The notes under the pieces: generated by a model
Database searches by the model: none
What the model was told of the DNA's origin: nothing
The model's input: only the letters and a program-made list of their open reading frames with translations
Source of the DNA: Leclercia sp. LSNIH1
GTDB taxonomy: Bacteria > Pseudomonadota > Gammaproteobacteria > Enterobacterales > Enterobacteriaceae
Length of the DNA: 64,000 bases
Direction of reading: 5' to 3'
NCBI RefSeq assembly: GCF_002902985.1
Contig: NZ_CP026167.1
Location: 744,001 to 808,000, forward strand
Shown here: positions 23,592 through 33,297 of the stretch, one piece after another
Position numbering within the stretch: the stretch's first letter is position 1
How the letters are laid out: each line of letters begins with the position of its first letter
Program-made: the position numbers and the translations under genes

Positions 23592-24698
23592 ATGACTCCA
23601 GAACACCTCCCGACAGAACAGTACGACGCGCAACTGGCAGAGAAAGTCGTCCGTCTGCAAAGTATGATGACGCCTTTTGCTGCGCCTGCGCCTGAGGTGT
23701 TCCGCTCCCCGGTTAGGCACTATCGTATGCGTGCCGAATTCCGCATCTGGCACGACGGCGACGACCTGTACCACATTATTTTCGATCAGCAGACCAAAAG
23801 CCGGATCCGCGTGGACAGTTTCCCGGCGGCCAGCGAGCTGATTAACCAGTTGATGACGCTGATGATGGATGGCGTGCGCAATAATCCGCTGCTGCGCCAT
23901 AAGCTCTTCCAGATTGACTACCTGACCACCCAAAGCAATCAGGCCATCGTCTCGCTGCTGTACCATAAGGCGTTGAACGACGAGTGGCGCCAGGCCGCAG
24001 AAGCCCTGCGTGATGCGCTGCGCGCGCAGAACATCAATGTGCATCTGATTGGCCGCGCGACCAAAACCAAAATCGCGCTGGATCAGGACTATATAGACGA
24101 GCGCCTGCCGGTGGCGGGGAAAGAGATGATCTACCGCCAGGTGGAGAACAGCTTTACGCAGCCGAACGCTGCCATGAACGTGCAGATGCTGGAGTGGGCG
24201 CTGAACGCCACCGAGGGCGCAACCGGGGATCTGCTGGAGCTGTACTGCGGTAACGGCAACTTCTCGCTGGCGCTGGCGCGTAACTTCGACCGCGTACTGG
24301 CCACCGAAATCGCCAAGCCGTCGGTCGCCGCCGCGCAATACAACATTGCAGCGAACCATATTGATAATGTGCAGATCATTCGCATGTCGGCGGAAGAGTT
24401 TACTCAGGCGATGAAGGGCGTAAGGGACTTTAATCGTCTGCAGGGGATCGATCTGAAGAGCTACCAGTGTGAGACCATTTTCGTCGACCCGCCACGTAGT
24501 GGGCTGGACAGCGAAACGGAGAAGATGGTGCAGGCGTACCCGCGTATTTTGTATATCTCCTGTAATCCGGAGACCTTGTGCCAGAACCTGGAAACATTAA
24601 GCCAGACGCACAAGGTTGAACGTCTGGCTCTGTTCGATCAGTTCCCGTACACGCACCATATGGAGTGCGGAGTGTTACTGACGGCTAAAAACGCATAG
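23592..24698 (+). CDS. trmA: tRNA (uracil-54-C5)-methyltransferase
   Basis: SAM-dependent enzyme forming 5-methyluridine at position 54 in the T-loop of tRNAs, also acting on tmRNA. It has 368 residues (E. coli 366). The methyltransferase motif [16 protein letters not shown], the motif DPPRSGLD, the nucleophilic cysteine in ISCNPETLC and the C-terminal HHMECGVLL are all intact. It is divergent from btuB. A REP pair follows, then convergent yijD. Confidence 0.97.
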   Translation: MTPEHLPTEQYDAQLAEKVVRLQSMMTPFAAPAPEVFRSPVRHYRMRAEFRIWHDGDDLYHIIFDQQTKSRIRVDSFPAASELINQLMTLMMDGVRNNPLLRHKLFQIDYLTTQSNQAIVSLLYHKALNDEWRQAAEALRDALRAQNINVHLIGRATKTKIALDQDYIDERLPVAGKEMIYRQVENSFTQPNAAMNVQMLEWALNATEGATGDLLELYCGNGNFSLALARNFDRVLATEIAKPSVAAAQYNIAANHIDNVQIIRMSAEEFTQAMKGVRDFNRLQGIDLKSYQCETIFVDPPRSGLDSETEKMVQAYPRILYISCNPETLCQNLETLSQTHKVERLALFDQFPYTHHMECGVLLTAKNA

Positions 24699-24705
24699 GC
24701 CGGAT

Positions 24706-24760
24706 AAACGAAGCGCCATCCGGCGCTTTTTGGCAGGTGGCGCTGCGCTTACCTGCCCTA
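24706..24760. repeat. Two REP-like palindromes after trmA
   Basis: GCCGGATAAACGAAGCG with GCCATCCGGC, followed by GGCAGGTGGCGCTGCGCTTACCTGCC, form two palindromic units in the trmA-yijD convergent gap. Confidence 0.75.
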
Positions 24761-24776
24761 CAGAACAGCAAGATGA

Positions 24777-25136
24777 TTACTCTGGCAGCTGCTGCTTACG
24801 GTTACGCATTTTAATGCCAATCCAGAACACCAGCGCCACTGACAGCACAGCCGGCAGGAAGTTAGAGCCAATGTCCGGATACTCTGCGCGCACCACGGTG
24901 CTATACAGCAGGACGCCCAGTACAAAGAACGCCGCCGACAATGCCGGTAACCCCACCGGCATGGTGCGATTCTGATAACGCTGATGCAGACAGTACACCG
25001 TCAGCACCAGAGAGATCATCGGGAAAACCGAGAACGGTACAATAGAGCTAAAAAGCGCTGCGAACGTACCGTTAATGGATAAGCCAGCGATCAATGCCAG
25101 CAATAATGTTCCTTTATCCTGTCCTGTCTGTTTCAT
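24777..25136 (-). CDS. yijD: Inner-membrane protein YijD
   Basis: A 119-residue membrane protein, the same length as E. coli YijD, with about four predicted hydrophobic segments (residues about 10-28, 30-48, 63-80 and 92-108). Its molecular function is unknown. It follows fabR by 10 bp on the same strand, and the fabR-yijD pair is conserved in enterobacteria. Any link to membrane lipid homeostasis is inferred from context. Confidence 0.93.
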   Translation of the reverse strand: MKQTGQDKGTLLLALIAGLSINGTFAALFSSIVPFSVFPMISLVLTVYCLHQRYQNRTMPVGLPALSAAFFVLGVLLYSTVVRAEYPDIGSNFLPAVLSVALVFWIGIKMRNRKQQLPE

Positions 25137-25146
25137 TACTCACCTT

Positions 25147-25782
25147 TCACTCATCGGATTGATGCGCCAGTTTTTCTTGTTCACGGCGATACCAGTAATA
25201 AGCCCCTTTAGAGATCATCCGCAGTTGCAATACCAGTCGCTCTTCGAGTTGCTTGCGTTGTTCAACGCTCACATCCAGTGCTTCGGCGCCCGCACTGAAG
25301 ACTATTGTTACCATCGCCTCGGCCTGCGCCTCAGTGAAGGCGCGCGGCATATGGTTTTCGAGTTCAAGATAGTCGGCAAGTTCCGCAATAAAATGCTGAA
25401 TCTCGCGGGCCACGGCGGCACGAAACGCGGCCGAGGTGCCTGAGCGTTCCCGTAACAATAAACGAAACGCGTTGGGATTATTGCCGATAAACTCCATAAA
25501 AGTGGAAACAGAGGTGCGGATCACGCTACCCCCTTTGGCGATACGCTGACGCGCCTGGCGCATCAGCTGGCGCAGCATCAGCCCGCTCTCATCCACCATG
25601 GTCAGACCCAGTTCATCCACGTCACGGAAATGACGATAGAAAGAGGTAGGCGCAATCCCGGCTTCGCGTGCGACCTCGCGCAGGCTCAGACTGGCAAAAC
25701 TTCGCTCAGCACTCAGTTGACTGAATGCAGCCTCTACCAGCGAACGCCGGGTTTTCTCTTTTTGTTGTGCTCTTACGCCCAT
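25147..25782 (-). CDS. fabR: TetR-family repressor of unsaturated fatty acid synthesis
   Basis: TetR-family repressor that in E. coli senses the acyl-thioester pool and represses fabB and fabA. The start chosen is ATG 25782 ([15 protein letters not shown], 211 residues), where strong conservation with E. coli begins. The frame stays open further up to 25908, and some annotations of E. coli use a longer form. The TetR helix-turn-helix is at residues about 28-50 ([20 protein letters not shown]). The C-terminal tail is shorter than in E. coli. It is divergent from sthA. Confidence 0.94.
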   Translation of the reverse strand: MGVRAQQKEKTRRSLVEAAFSQLSAERSFASLSLREVAREAGIAPTSFYRHFRDVDELGLTMVDESGLMLRQLMRQARQRIAKGGSVIRTSVSTFMEFIGNNPNAFRLLLRERSGTSAAFRAAVAREIQHFIAELADYLELENHMPRAFTEAQAEAMVTIVFSAGAEALDVSVEQRKQLEERLVLQLRMISKGAYYWYRREQEKLAHQSDE

Positions 25783-25981
25783 CACGATAGTTGAATCCTT
25801 CCAAAGGCCCGCAGGCACTATACCAGAGAATAAAATTAATCGGATTACCTGGCTTACAGAATGAAGGTTTACATGTTGTTTGTGCTCCACCGCGCGAAAA
25901 GAGCACAACGATAATTGGGTTATCCTGTCAATGATGTTACTATTCTGTTGCTTTTATGTATAAGAACAGGTAAGCCTTACC

Positions 25982-27382
25982 ATGTCACATTCCTACGATT
26001 ACGACGCAATTGTTATTGGTTCCGGCCCCGGCGGCGAAGGCGCTGCTATGGGACTGGTTAAACAGGGAGCCAGAGTAGCGGTTATTGAGCGCTACCATAA
26101 CGTTGGCGGCGGCTGTACCCACTGGGGCACTATCCCTTCCAAAGCCCTCCGCCACGCCGTCAGCCGCATTATTGAATTTAACCAGAACCCTCTTTACAGC
26201 GATCACTCCCGTCTTCTTCGTTCCTCCTTTGCCGATATTCTGAATCACGCGGATAACGTGATTAATCAGCAGACGCGCATGCGCCAGGGTTTTTATGAGC
26301 GCAACCACTGCGAAATTCTGCAGGGCAGCGCGCATTTTGTGGATGAACATACGCTGGCGCTGGAGTGCCATGACGGTTCTGTTGAAACCATCACCGCAGA
26401 GAAATTTGTGATCGCCTGCGGCTCACGCCCGTATCGCCCGGCTGATGTCGATTTCTCTCACCCGCGCGTGTACGACAGCGACTCCATTCTGAGCCTGCAC
26501 CATGAGCCGCGCCACGTACTCATCTACGGCGCCGGGGTGATCGGCTGTGAATATGCCTCTATCTTCCGCGGTATGAACGTGAAGGTCGACCTGATTAACA
26601 CCCGCGATCGTCTGCTGGCCTTCCTCGATCAGGAGATGTCTGACTCGCTCTCGTATCACTTCTGGAACAGCGGCGTGGTGATTCGTCACAACGAAGAGTA
26701 CGAGAAGATTGAAGGCTGTGATGATGGCGTCATCATGCACCTGAAATCGGGTAAAAAGCTGAAAGCCGACTGCCTGCTGTATGCCAATGGCCGTACAGGT
26801 AACACCGATTCGCTGGCGCTGGAAAACATCGGTCTGACCACCGACAGCCGCGGGCAGATCAAGGTGAACAGCATGTACCAGACCGCCCTGCCACATATCT
26901 ATGCCGTCGGGGATGTGATTGGTTATCCAAGCCTGGCGTCAGCGGCGTATGACCAGGGGCGCATTGCGGCTCAGGCGCTGGTGAAAGGCGAAGCGACAGC
27001 ACACCTGATCGAAGATATCCCGACGGGCATTTACACCATTCCGGAGATCAGTTCTGTAGGGAAAACCGAGCAGCAGCTGACGGCCATGAAGGTGCCTTAC
27101 GAAGTGGGTCGTGCCCAGTTTAAACATCTGGCGCGGGCGCAAATCGTGGGAATGAGCGTCGGTACGCTGAAGATTTTGTTCCATCGCGAGACGAAAGAGA
27201 TCCTCGGCATTCACTGCTTCGGTGAACGTGCGGCGGAAATCATCCATATCGGCCAGGCGATCATGGAGCAAAAAGGTGGCGGTAACACCATCGAATACTT
27301 TGTTAATACCACCTTTAACTACCCGACCATGGCGGAAGCCTATCGGGTAGCGGCGCTGAACGGCTTAAACCGCCTGTTTTAA
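25982..27382 (+). CDS. sthA: Soluble pyridine nucleotide transhydrogenase
   Basis: Cytoplasmic FAD flavoprotein that reoxidises NADPH with NAD. The 466 residues equal E. coli SthA. The N-terminal FAD motif is GSGPGGEG, and the region corresponding to the redox-active disulfide of dihydrolipoamide dehydrogenases is [13 protein letters not shown], where the second cysteine is replaced, as typical for SthA. The NAD motif is [13 protein letters not shown] and the second FAD motif is YAVGDVIG. It is convergent with oxyR, overlapping it by 18 bp at the 3' ends. Confidence 0.97.
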   Translation: MSHSYDYDAIVIGSGPGGEGAAMGLVKQGARVAVIERYHNVGGGCTHWGTIPSKALRHAVSRIIEFNQNPLYSDHSRLLRSSFADILNHADNVINQQTRMRQGFYERNHCEILQGSAHFVDEHTLALECHDGSVETITAEKFVIACGSRPYRPADVDFSHPRVYDSDSILSLHHEPRHVLIYGAGVIGCEYASIFRGMNVKVDLINTRDRLLAFLDQEMSDSLSYHFWNSGVVIRHNEEYEKIEGCDDGVIMHLKSGKKLKADCLLYANGRTGNTDSLALENIGLTTDSRGQIKVNSMYQTALPHIYAVGDVIGYPSLASAAYDQGRIAAQALVKGEATAHLIEDIPTGIYTIPEISSVGKTEQQLTAMKVPYEVGRAQFKHLARAQIVGMSVGTLKILFHRETKEILGIHCFGERAAEIIHIGQAIMEQKGGGNTIEYFVNTTFNYPTMAEAYRVAALNGLNRLF

Positions 27383-28282
27383 GGTGCTGTCGAAATGGCC
27401 ATCCATTGCACCACGGATGGCCTCCGCCAGCTGCTCATAGCGGCTGCGCAGCGGTGAACCCGGACGATAAACCAGGCCAATGGTACGCCGCGGCTCCGGC
27501 TTGATGCATGGCAGATAGACCACGCCATCACGCTTATGTTCGCGCGGCACGGCCAGCGCAGGCAGCAGCGTAATACCGCTTCCTGCCGCCACCATGTTAC
27601 GCAGCGTTTCCAGGCTGGTTGCGCGGAAGTGGGTATCTTCATCGGCACCGGCTTCAAAACAGAAGCCCATCGCCTGATCGCGCAGACAGTGACCATCTTC
27701 CAGCATCAGCAGCTTTTCACCGGCCAGATCGGCCATCGGCACGCGATCGCGGCTCGCCCATGGATGATCTTCATAGATCGCCAGCATCATCGGCTCATCA
27801 AACAGCGGCACTTCGATAAAGGCTTCGCTCTCTTTGACCAGCGCCAGAATGGCGCAGTCGAGCTTACCGCTATCTAACTGCGCCAGCAGCTGATGGGTTT
27901 GCGCTTCATGCAGGTACATTTCGAGTTTAGGGAACGTCTGATGCAGCATAGGAATAATATGCGGCAGCAGGTATGGGCCAACGGTTGGGATCAGGCCAAT
28001 ATGCAGCGGGCCGGACATTGTCTCCCCCTGCTGGCTTGCCATTTCCTTGAGCACTTTGACCTCGCGCAACACGGTGCGCGCCTGATCCACCAGCAGAAGG
28101 CCTGCCTGGGTGAACAGCACTTTACGACTGGTGCGCTCCAGCAGCATCACGCCAAGCTCGTCTTCCAGCTTACGAATCTGACCGCTAAGGGTAGGCTGGC
28201 TGACGTGGCAGGAGTCTGCCGCGCGGCGAAAATGGCGGTGTTCGGCTAACGCCACCAGGTATTCAAGATCACGAATATTCAT
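27365..28282 (-). CDS. oxyR: Peroxide-sensing regulator OxyR
   Basis: LysR-type activator of the peroxide regulon. The 305 residues match E. coli OxyR. The helix-turn-helix is at residues about 20-45, and the redox pair C199 and C208 ([11 protein letters not shown]) is intact, so H2O2 sensing by disulfide formation is expected. It is divergent from the OxyS RNA gene and shares its regulatory region. Its 3' end overlaps sthA. katG at 46565 in this window is a known OxyR target. Confidence 0.98.
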   Translation of the reverse strand: MNIRDLEYLVALAEHRHFRRAADSCHVSQPTLSGQIRKLEDELGVMLLERTSRKVLFTQAGLLLVDQARTVLREVKVLKEMASQQGETMSGPLHIGLIPTVGPYLLPHIIPMLHQTFPKLEMYLHEAQTHQLLAQLDSGKLDCAILALVKESEAFIEVPLFDEPMMLAIYEDHPWASRDRVPMADLAGEKLLMLEDGHCLRDQAMGFCFEAGADEDTHFRATSLETLRNMVAAGSGITLLPALAVPREHKRDGVVYLPCIKPEPRRTIGLVYRPGSPLRSRYEQLAEAIRGAMDGHFDSTLKQAV

Positions 28283-28299
28283 TATTCATCCTCCGTCGC

Positions 28300-28377
28300 C
28301 ACGATAGTTCATGGCGATAGATAGCATAGCAACGAACGATTATCCCTATCAAGCATTCTGTTGAATAATGCATCACA
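28300..28377. promoter_or_regulatory. oxyR-oxyS divergent control region
   Basis: The gap between the oxyR start and the OxyS 5' end contains ATAG/CTAT-type half sites (GATAGTTCATGGCGATAG, ATAGCATAGC, CCCTATC), as expected for tandem OxyR half-sites. An AT-rich -10-like AATAAT lies near 28364, about ten bases before OxyS. OxyR represses itself and activates oxyS in E. coli. Exact operator limits are approximate. Confidence 0.6.
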
Positions 28378-28494
28378 GAGACGAGGCGGCACCGATTACC
28401 CTTGAAGTCCTGTCCCGTCTTACGAGTTTCTCTCAAAACTCGCACAACTAAAGCCAACGTGAACTTTTGCGGACCCCGTGGTCCGCTTTTTTTT
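28378..28494 (+). ncRNA. oxyS: OxyS small regulatory RNA
   Basis: Peroxide-induced Hfq-dependent sRNA encoded divergently from oxyR, as in E. coli. Conserved blocks are GCGGCACC, ACCCTTGAAGTC, and the single-stranded linker CTAAAGCCAACGTGAACTTT. Stem 1 differs from E. coli but stays paired (AGACG/CGTCT), and stem 2 (CGAGTTT/AAACTCG) also covaries, which supports a real RNA. The terminator hairpin GCGGACC-CCGT-GGTCCGC plus nine T residues ends it. Its loop differs from the E. coli loop that contacts fhlA. The ends are estimated from alignment in memory. Confidence 0.9.
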
Positions 28495-28502
28495 TGCGTA
28501 AA

Positions 28503-28527
28503 AAAGCCCAACACAGGGTTGGGCTTT
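28503..28527 (-). terminator. argCBH operon terminator
   Basis: AAAGCCCAAC and GTTGGGCTTT form a 10-bp stem, and on the minus strand a T-run follows. It stands back to back with the OxyS terminator, the two hairpins being separated by only 16 bases of A/T-rich sequence. Confidence 0.88.
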
Positions 28528-28531
28528 GGTT

Positions 28532-28564
28532 TGTAGGTCGGATAAGGCGAAGCCGCCATCCGAC
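28532..28564. repeat. REP palindrome after argH
   Basis: GTCGGATGGCGGCTTCGCC, ending in TTATCCGAC on the minus strand, is a single REP-type palindrome between the argH stop and its terminator. Confidence 0.8.
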
Positions 28565-28574
28565 ATATCAGGCA

Positions 28575-29948
28575 TTACACCAGACGGGTTTTCGCATCCG
28601 CAATGGCCTGTGCCACCTGCTTCGGCGACACGCCGCCTTTTGCGGCACGCTTGTCCAGACAAGACTGCAACGCCAGGATCGGGTAGACATCGTCGCCAAT
28701 CACGTTACTGAATTTTTGCAGATCGGCAAGCGGGAGATCTTCCAGCGCTTTGCCCTGACGAATCGCTTCCACGACCGCTTCACCGACAATATGGTGCGCT
28801 TCACGGAACGGAACGCCTTTCGCCACAAGATAGTCCGCCAGCTCGGTGGAGTTGGCATAGCCCTGCTGGGCCGCTTCCTGGCAGCGCGGGCGTTTCACCT
28901 GAATGCCGTCCAGCACCAGGGCCGCCATATGCAGACAGTCCAGCCAGGTGTCGAGCGCGTCGAACAGCCCTTCTTTGTCTTCCTGCATATCTTTGTTGTA
29001 GGCCAGCGGCAGACCTTTCAGGGTCATCATCATCCCGGTCAGTGCACCCTGCACACGGCCACACTTACCGCGGATCAGCTCCAGCGCATCCGGGTTTTTC
29101 TTCTGCGGCATGAGGGAAGAGCCGGAGGTCACGCGATCAGACAGCTCAACAAATCCGGCTTCACCGGAGTTGAAGAAGATCAGATCTTCGGCGAAGCGCG
29201 ACAGATGGACCATGCCGATAGAGGCGTTGGAGAGCAGCTCCAGCACGTGGTCACGGTCGGATACGCTGTCCAGGCTGTTACGGGTCGCAGAGGCAAAGCC
29301 CAGCCAGCCCGCCAGCTGTTCGCGGTCGATTTCATAGGCGGTGCCGGCCAGCGCGCCGCTGCCCAGCGGGCTCACGTCCAGACGCTTTAAGGTGTCCTGC
29401 AGACGGCTTTCATCGCGCGCCAGCATCTCGACATAGGCCAACGACCAATGAGCAAAGGTGACAGGCTGCGCACGCTGCAGGTGGGTATACCCCGGCATCA
29501 CCGCATCCTGGTTATTCTGCGCGGTCTCCACCAGCGCGCTCTGCAACTGACGGTTAGCCGCCAGCAGTTCCGCCACGGTCTCTTTACACCACAGCTTCAG
29601 ATCGGTTGCGACCTGGTCGTTGCGGCTACGGCCAGTGTGCAGCTTTTTACCCAGTTGGCCGACTTTGTCGATCAGTTTGCCTTCCACCCAGCTGTGAATA
29701 TCTTCGGCATCGCTTTCAAGGATTTGCTGCGGGTTAAGACGCACCTCTTCCAGCAGATTGTTCAGCGCCTCTTCCAGCTGCAGCTGTTCGTCTGCGGTCA
29801 GCACGCCAACGGTGACCAGCGCTTTGGACCAGGCCACAGAGCCGACGATATCCTGTTCGGCCAGGCGGTAGTCGAAGCGCAAAGAGTCGTTGAACTGTTT
29901 GAACCGTTGATCCGCTGCCTGTGTAAAACGCCCACCCCAAAGTGCCAT
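28575..29948 (-). CDS. argH: Argininosuccinate lyase
   Basis: Last step of arginine synthesis: argininosuccinate to arginine and fumarate. The 457 residues equal E. coli ArgH. The fumarase/aspartase superfamily signature [12 protein letters not shown] is present, as are the catalytic-histidine region [15 protein letters not shown] and the N-terminal LWGGRF. It is the last cistron of argCBH. A 74-bp gap with a REP element separates it from argB. Confidence 0.98.
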   Translation of the reverse strand: MALWGGRFTQAADQRFKQFNDSLRFDYRLAEQDIVGSVAWSKALVTVGVLTADEQLQLEEALNNLLEEVRLNPQQILESDAEDIHSWVEGKLIDKVGQLGKKLHTGRSRNDQVATDLKLWCKETVAELLAANRQLQSALVETAQNNQDAVMPGYTHLQRAQPVTFAHWSLAYVEMLARDESRLQDTLKRLDVSPLGSGALAGTAYEIDREQLAGWLGFASATRNSLDSVSDRDHVLELLSNASIGMVHLSRFAEDLIFFNSGEAGFVELSDRVTSGSSLMPQKKNPDALELIRGKCGRVQGALTGMMMTLKGLPLAYNKDMQEDKEGLFDALDTWLDCLHMAALVLDGIQVKRPRCQEAAQQGYANSTELADYLVAKGVPFREAHHIVGEAVVEAIRQGKALEDLPLADLQKFSNVIGDDVYPILALQSCLDKRAAKGGVSPKQVAQAIADAKTRLV

Positions 29949-29972
29949 AACATCGTTCCTTTATTCGTTAGT

Positions 29973-30006
29973 TCTGCCGGGTGGCGCTGCGCTTACCCGG
30001 CCTACG
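29973..30006. repeat. REP palindrome between argB and argH
   Basis: GCCGGGTGGCGCTGCGC followed by TTACCCGGCC is a REP-type palindrome inside the argB-argH intercistronic gap. Such elements can lower or stabilise expression of flanking cistrons. Confidence 0.8.
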
Positions 30007-30022
30007 GTCATTCATTAAAAAC

Positions 30023-30799
30023 TTACGCTAGAATACGCGTGCCAATCGGCGTGCCGTTAAACAGCGCCGGAAGCTGCTCCGCGTGACGCCAGGAGGCGAT
30101 ATCCACCGGACGGCCCAGCGTGCGCGCCGCATCCAGCGCGGCGTTCACTTTGACAATCATGCCGTCAGTAATAATGCCCTGATCAATCAGCTGCTCGGCT
30201 TTTGCCGCGGTCATCTCCGCAATGCGCTGGCCTTTGCCGTCCAGAATGCCGCTCACGTCGGAGAGCAGGATCAGGTCTGCGCCCAGCGTTGCCGCCAGGG
30301 CGGTTGCCGCCTGGTCAGCGTTGACGTTCATCAGTTGCCCCTCTTCGGTCACACCGATAGAGCTGACGACAGGCAGGAAACCGCCTTCCAGCAGCGTATT
30401 GATCAATTTTGGCGAACCCGGCTGGGCCAGGCCAACGTGGCCAAGCTCTTCATCGAGCTGGGTCACCTTAACGCTGTCGCCATCGCCCAGGTAGAGACCG
30501 ACAGAGGCGATATGGTGTTTCTTCGCCCAAGCCAGCAGGGTTTTGTTTGCCGTACCCGCCAGCGCACCGGTAATGATGTCGATCTGATCGGCAGGCGTCA
30601 CGCGCAGGCCGTTTTTCTTTTTCACCGGCAGGTTCAGGCCTTTCATTAACTCATCGACCACACAGCCGCCGCCGTGAACAATCACCAGCGGGCGTTGATG
30701 TGATTCGCGATAGTTGACCAGCGCGGTAAACAGACGCTCCAGCGCCTCTTCGCTGTCCAGCAGTACACCACCAAGCTTGATAATTAATGGGTTCATCAT
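30023..30799 (-). CDS. argB: Acetylglutamate kinase
   Basis: Second step of arginine synthesis, phosphorylating N-acetylglutamate. The start chosen is ATG 30799 ([11 protein letters not shown], 258 residues as in E. coli); an in-frame GTG one codon upstream and another ATG one codon downstream are alternatives. The glycine-rich motif KLGGVLLDS and the substrate loop [12 protein letters not shown] are typical of the amino-acid kinase family, and [13 protein letters not shown] follows. It lies 6 bp after argC, so co-transcription is clear. Confidence 0.97.
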   Translation of the reverse strand: MMNPLIIKLGGVLLDSEEALERLFTALVNYRESHQRPLVIVHGGGCVVDELMKGLNLPVKKKNGLRVTPADQIDIITGALAGTANKTLLAWAKKHHIASVGLYLGDGDSVKVTQLDEELGHVGLAQPGSPKLINTLLEGGFLPVVSSIGVTEEGQLMNVNADQAATALAATLGADLILLSDVSGILDGKGQRIAEMTAAKAEQLIDQGIITDGMIVKVNAALDAARTLGRPVDIASWRHAEQLPALFNGTPIGTRILA

Positions 30800-30805
30800 C
30801 ACACC

Positions 30806-31810
30806 TTAAATAAGAGACTGCGTTTCAGCATAGCCAAAACGAATATTTGCGCACTGCATTGCCTGGGCGGCAGCGCCTTTCAGTAAGTTATCTTCTGCGG
30901 CCACCACAATCAGGTGCTCGCCCTGCACGGCAAAACCGATGTCGCAGAACGGCAGGCCGACCACATTTTTCAGCGCGGGCACGCCTTTGTCATAGAGACG
31001 CACCAGCGGTTTATCCGCATACGCCTGGGTAAAAGCCTCGCTCACCTGCTCTTTGGTCACGCCAGGCTTCAGGCGGCAGGTGATAGTTTCGAGGATCCCA
31101 CGCGGGAAACTGCCCAGGTGCGGCGTGAAAATCACCTCCGCGCCCAGATGGGTAGTAATTTCCGGGTGGTGGCGATGGTTAAACACGCCATACGGTTGCA
31201 GGCTCACTTCACAGAAGCTGTTGGAGATAGCCGCTTTGCGTCCTGCCCCGCTCACGCCGCTGGTGGCGTTGATCACTGGCCACTGGTTCAGATCCAGCAG
31301 ACCCGCGTCGATCAACGGCTTCAGGGAGAGCTGCGCCGCCGTCGGGTAGCAACCCGGTACGGCAATCAGATTCGCTTCTTTCAGTTTATCTGCGCTCCAC
31401 TCCGCCAGACCGTAGACTGCCTGTTCAAGCAGGTCCGGGTGCTGATGGGTGAAACCGTAGTATTTTTCATAGAACGCGGCGTCGTTCACGCGGAACGCAC
31501 CGGAGAGATCGAACACCACGCAACCGGCCGCCAGGAACTGCGGCGCCAGATCGTGGCTGACTTCGTGAGCGGTGGCTAAAAACACCACATCCACGCCGTC
31601 GGTAAATTCGCTGATATCCGACATTGGCTGCAATGGCAGATCGACAATCCCTTTAAGCTGCGGATGTAAATCGGAAATTAACTTTCCTGCATCATTGCTT
31701 TGCGCTGAGACAGTCAAAGCGGTTATGGTCATATGAGGATGGCGATTCACGTAGCTTACAAGCTCTGCGCCCGCATAACCGCTAGCGCCTACAATCAGCG
31801 TATTCAACAT
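30806..31810 (-). CDS. argC: N-acetyl-gamma-glutamyl-phosphate reductase
   Basis: NADPH-dependent third step of arginine synthesis. It has 334 residues as in E. coli, with the Rossmann motif [12 protein letters not shown] at residues 7-18 and the catalytic C154 in [11 protein letters not shown]. It is the first gene of argCBH, divergent from argE, with a shared operator region carrying two ARG boxes. Confidence 0.98.
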   Translation of the reverse strand: MLNTLIVGASGYAGAELVSYVNRHPHMTITALTVSAQSNDAGKLISDLHPQLKGIVDLPLQPMSDISEFTDGVDVVFLATAHEVSHDLAPQFLAAGCVVFDLSGAFRVNDAAFYEKYYGFTHQHPDLLEQAVYGLAEWSADKLKEANLIAVPGCYPTAAQLSLKPLIDAGLLDLNQWPVINATSGVSGAGRKAAISNSFCEVSLQPYGVFNHRHHPEITTHLGAEVIFTPHLGSFPRGILETITCRLKPGVTKEQVSEAFTQAYADKPLVRLYDKGVPALKNVVGLPFCDIGFAVQGEHLIVVAAEDNLLKGAAAQAMQCANIRFGYAETQSLI

Positions 31811-31833
31811 CGGGTTCCTTTATGCTCAACGTT

Positions 31834-31872
31834 AATGTATTTTTATTCACATTTATTGCATGAATATTGATA
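31834..31872. promoter_or_regulatory. Two ARG boxes (ArgR operator) between argC and argE
   Basis: Two 18-bp imperfect palindromes, AATGTATTTTTATTCACA (31834-31851) and ATTGCATGAATATTGATA (31855-31872), are separated by 3 bp. This is the standard spacing for ArgR hexamer binding. They lie in the 88-bp divergent gap and should control both argE and argCBH with arginine as co-repressor. Confidence 0.85.
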
Positions 31873-31898
31873 CTATCACGACCTAAGGTGTGTCAACA

Positions 31899-33050
31899 AT
31901 GAAAATGAATTTACCGCCATTTATCGAGATCTACCGCGCCCTGATTGCCACGCCGTCCATCAGCGCAACGGAAGAAGCGCTGGATCAGAGTAATGAGACT
32001 TTAATCAATCTGCTGGCAGGCTGGTTCAGCGATCTCGGGTTTAAGGTGGAGGTTCAGCCGGTGCCGGGAACCCGTAACAAATTTAACCTGCTCGCCAGTA
32101 CTGGCCAGGGTGCGGGCGGCCTGCTGCTGGCAGGGCATACCGACACCGTGCCGTTTGATGACGGACGCTGGACGCGCGATCCCTTCACCCTGACCGAGCA
32201 CGACAACAAGCTCTACGGGCTGGGCACTGCTGACATGAAAGGCTTCTTCGCCTTTATCCTCGACGCGCTGCGTGACGTCGACGTGACAAAACTGAAAAAG
32301 CCGCTCTATATTCTGGCTACCGCCGACGAAGAGACCAGCATGGCCGGGGCACGCTACTTCTCGGAAAACACGGCGATTCGCCCGGATTGCGCCATCATCG
32401 GCGAGCCGACATCCCTGCAACCGATTCGCGCGCATAAAGGCCATATCTCTACGGCGGTGCGCGTGCTGGGCCAGTCCGGCCACTCCAGCGATCCGGCGCG
32501 CGGCGTTAACGCTATTGAACTGATGCACGACGCCATTGGCCGCATCATGACGCTGCGCGACGACCTGAAGGAGCGGTATCACTACGATGCCTTCACGGTC
32601 CCTTACCCGACGCTGAACCTCGGCAGCCTGCACGGTGGTGATGCCTCTAACCGTATCTGCGCCTGCTGTGAACTGCATATGGATATTCGCCCGCTGCCGG
32701 GCATGACCCTGAACGACCTCGACGGCTTGCTGAACGAAGCGTTGGCCCCGGTGAGCGAGCGCTGGCCGGGTCGCCTGACGGTCTCTGAGCTGCATCCGCC
32801 AATCCCGGGTTACGAGTGCCCGCCGGACCATCAGCTGGTGGAAGTGGTGGAAAAACTGCTCGGCGAGAAAACCGACGTGGTGAACTACTGCACCGAAGCG
32901 CCGTTTATTCAGACCCTCTGCCCGACCCTGGTGCTTGGCCCAGGCTCTATTAACCAGGCCCACCAGCCGGATGAGTACCTGGAAACCCGCTTTATCAAGC
33001 CAACCCGCGAACTGATCGCTCAGGTTGTGCATCACTTCTGCTGGCATTAA
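31899..33050 (+). CDS. argE: Acetylornithine deacetylase
   Basis: Metal-dependent M20-family hydrolase releasing ornithine from N-acetylornithine, the linear version of the arginine pathway. The start chosen is ATG 31899 ([15 protein letters not shown], 383 residues as in E. coli), with AAGGTG nine bases before it; a GTG at 31890 lies too near that site. Metal ligands lie in [21 protein letters not shown] and the motif [13 protein letters not shown] hairpin with 9-bp arms follows at 33057-33080. Confidence 0.97.
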   Translation: MKMNLPPFIEIYRALIATPSISATEEALDQSNETLINLLAGWFSDLGFKVEVQPVPGTRNKFNLLASTGQGAGGLLLAGHTDTVPFDDGRWTRDPFTLTEHDNKLYGLGTADMKGFFAFILDALRDVDVTKLKKPLYILATADEETSMAGARYFSENTAIRPDCAIIGEPTSLQPIRAHKGHISTAVRVLGQSGHSSDPARGVNAIELMHDAIGRIMTLRDDLKERYHYDAFTVPYPTLNLGSLHGGDASNRICACCELHMDIRPLPGMTLNDLDGLLNEALAPVSERWPGRLTVSELHPPIPGYECPPDHQLVEVVEKLLGEKTDVVNYCTEAPFIQTLCPTLVLGPGSINQAHQPDEYLETRFIKPTRELIAQVVHHFCWH

Positions 33051-33297
33051 TGACTGTTCCCCTCTTTCGCGAGAGGGGAAAAATCTCATGATCTTCGTCA
33101 CATTCTCATAAGCATCTCTTATCTGACGCAAAGCGAATTAAATTTCGTAAATTGCCCCTATTTATTCGTTTGCTGAACCGTTTTCGCAGCAATTGACGAC
33201 GGGGGTTTTACGTGGCTTTATAAAGGGAGATGACAAAATAATGTCCGCGAGATGGCTTTACGGGCATAAACAAAAATGATGGGGTGACTGGGTTTTT

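Noticed and set aside
33057..33080. Hairpin TTCCCCTCT...AGAGGGGAA after argE as a terminator
   Set aside because: No T-run follows on the plus strand, so it is not a convincing intrinsic terminator. It may still be an mRNA 3'-end stabiliser.
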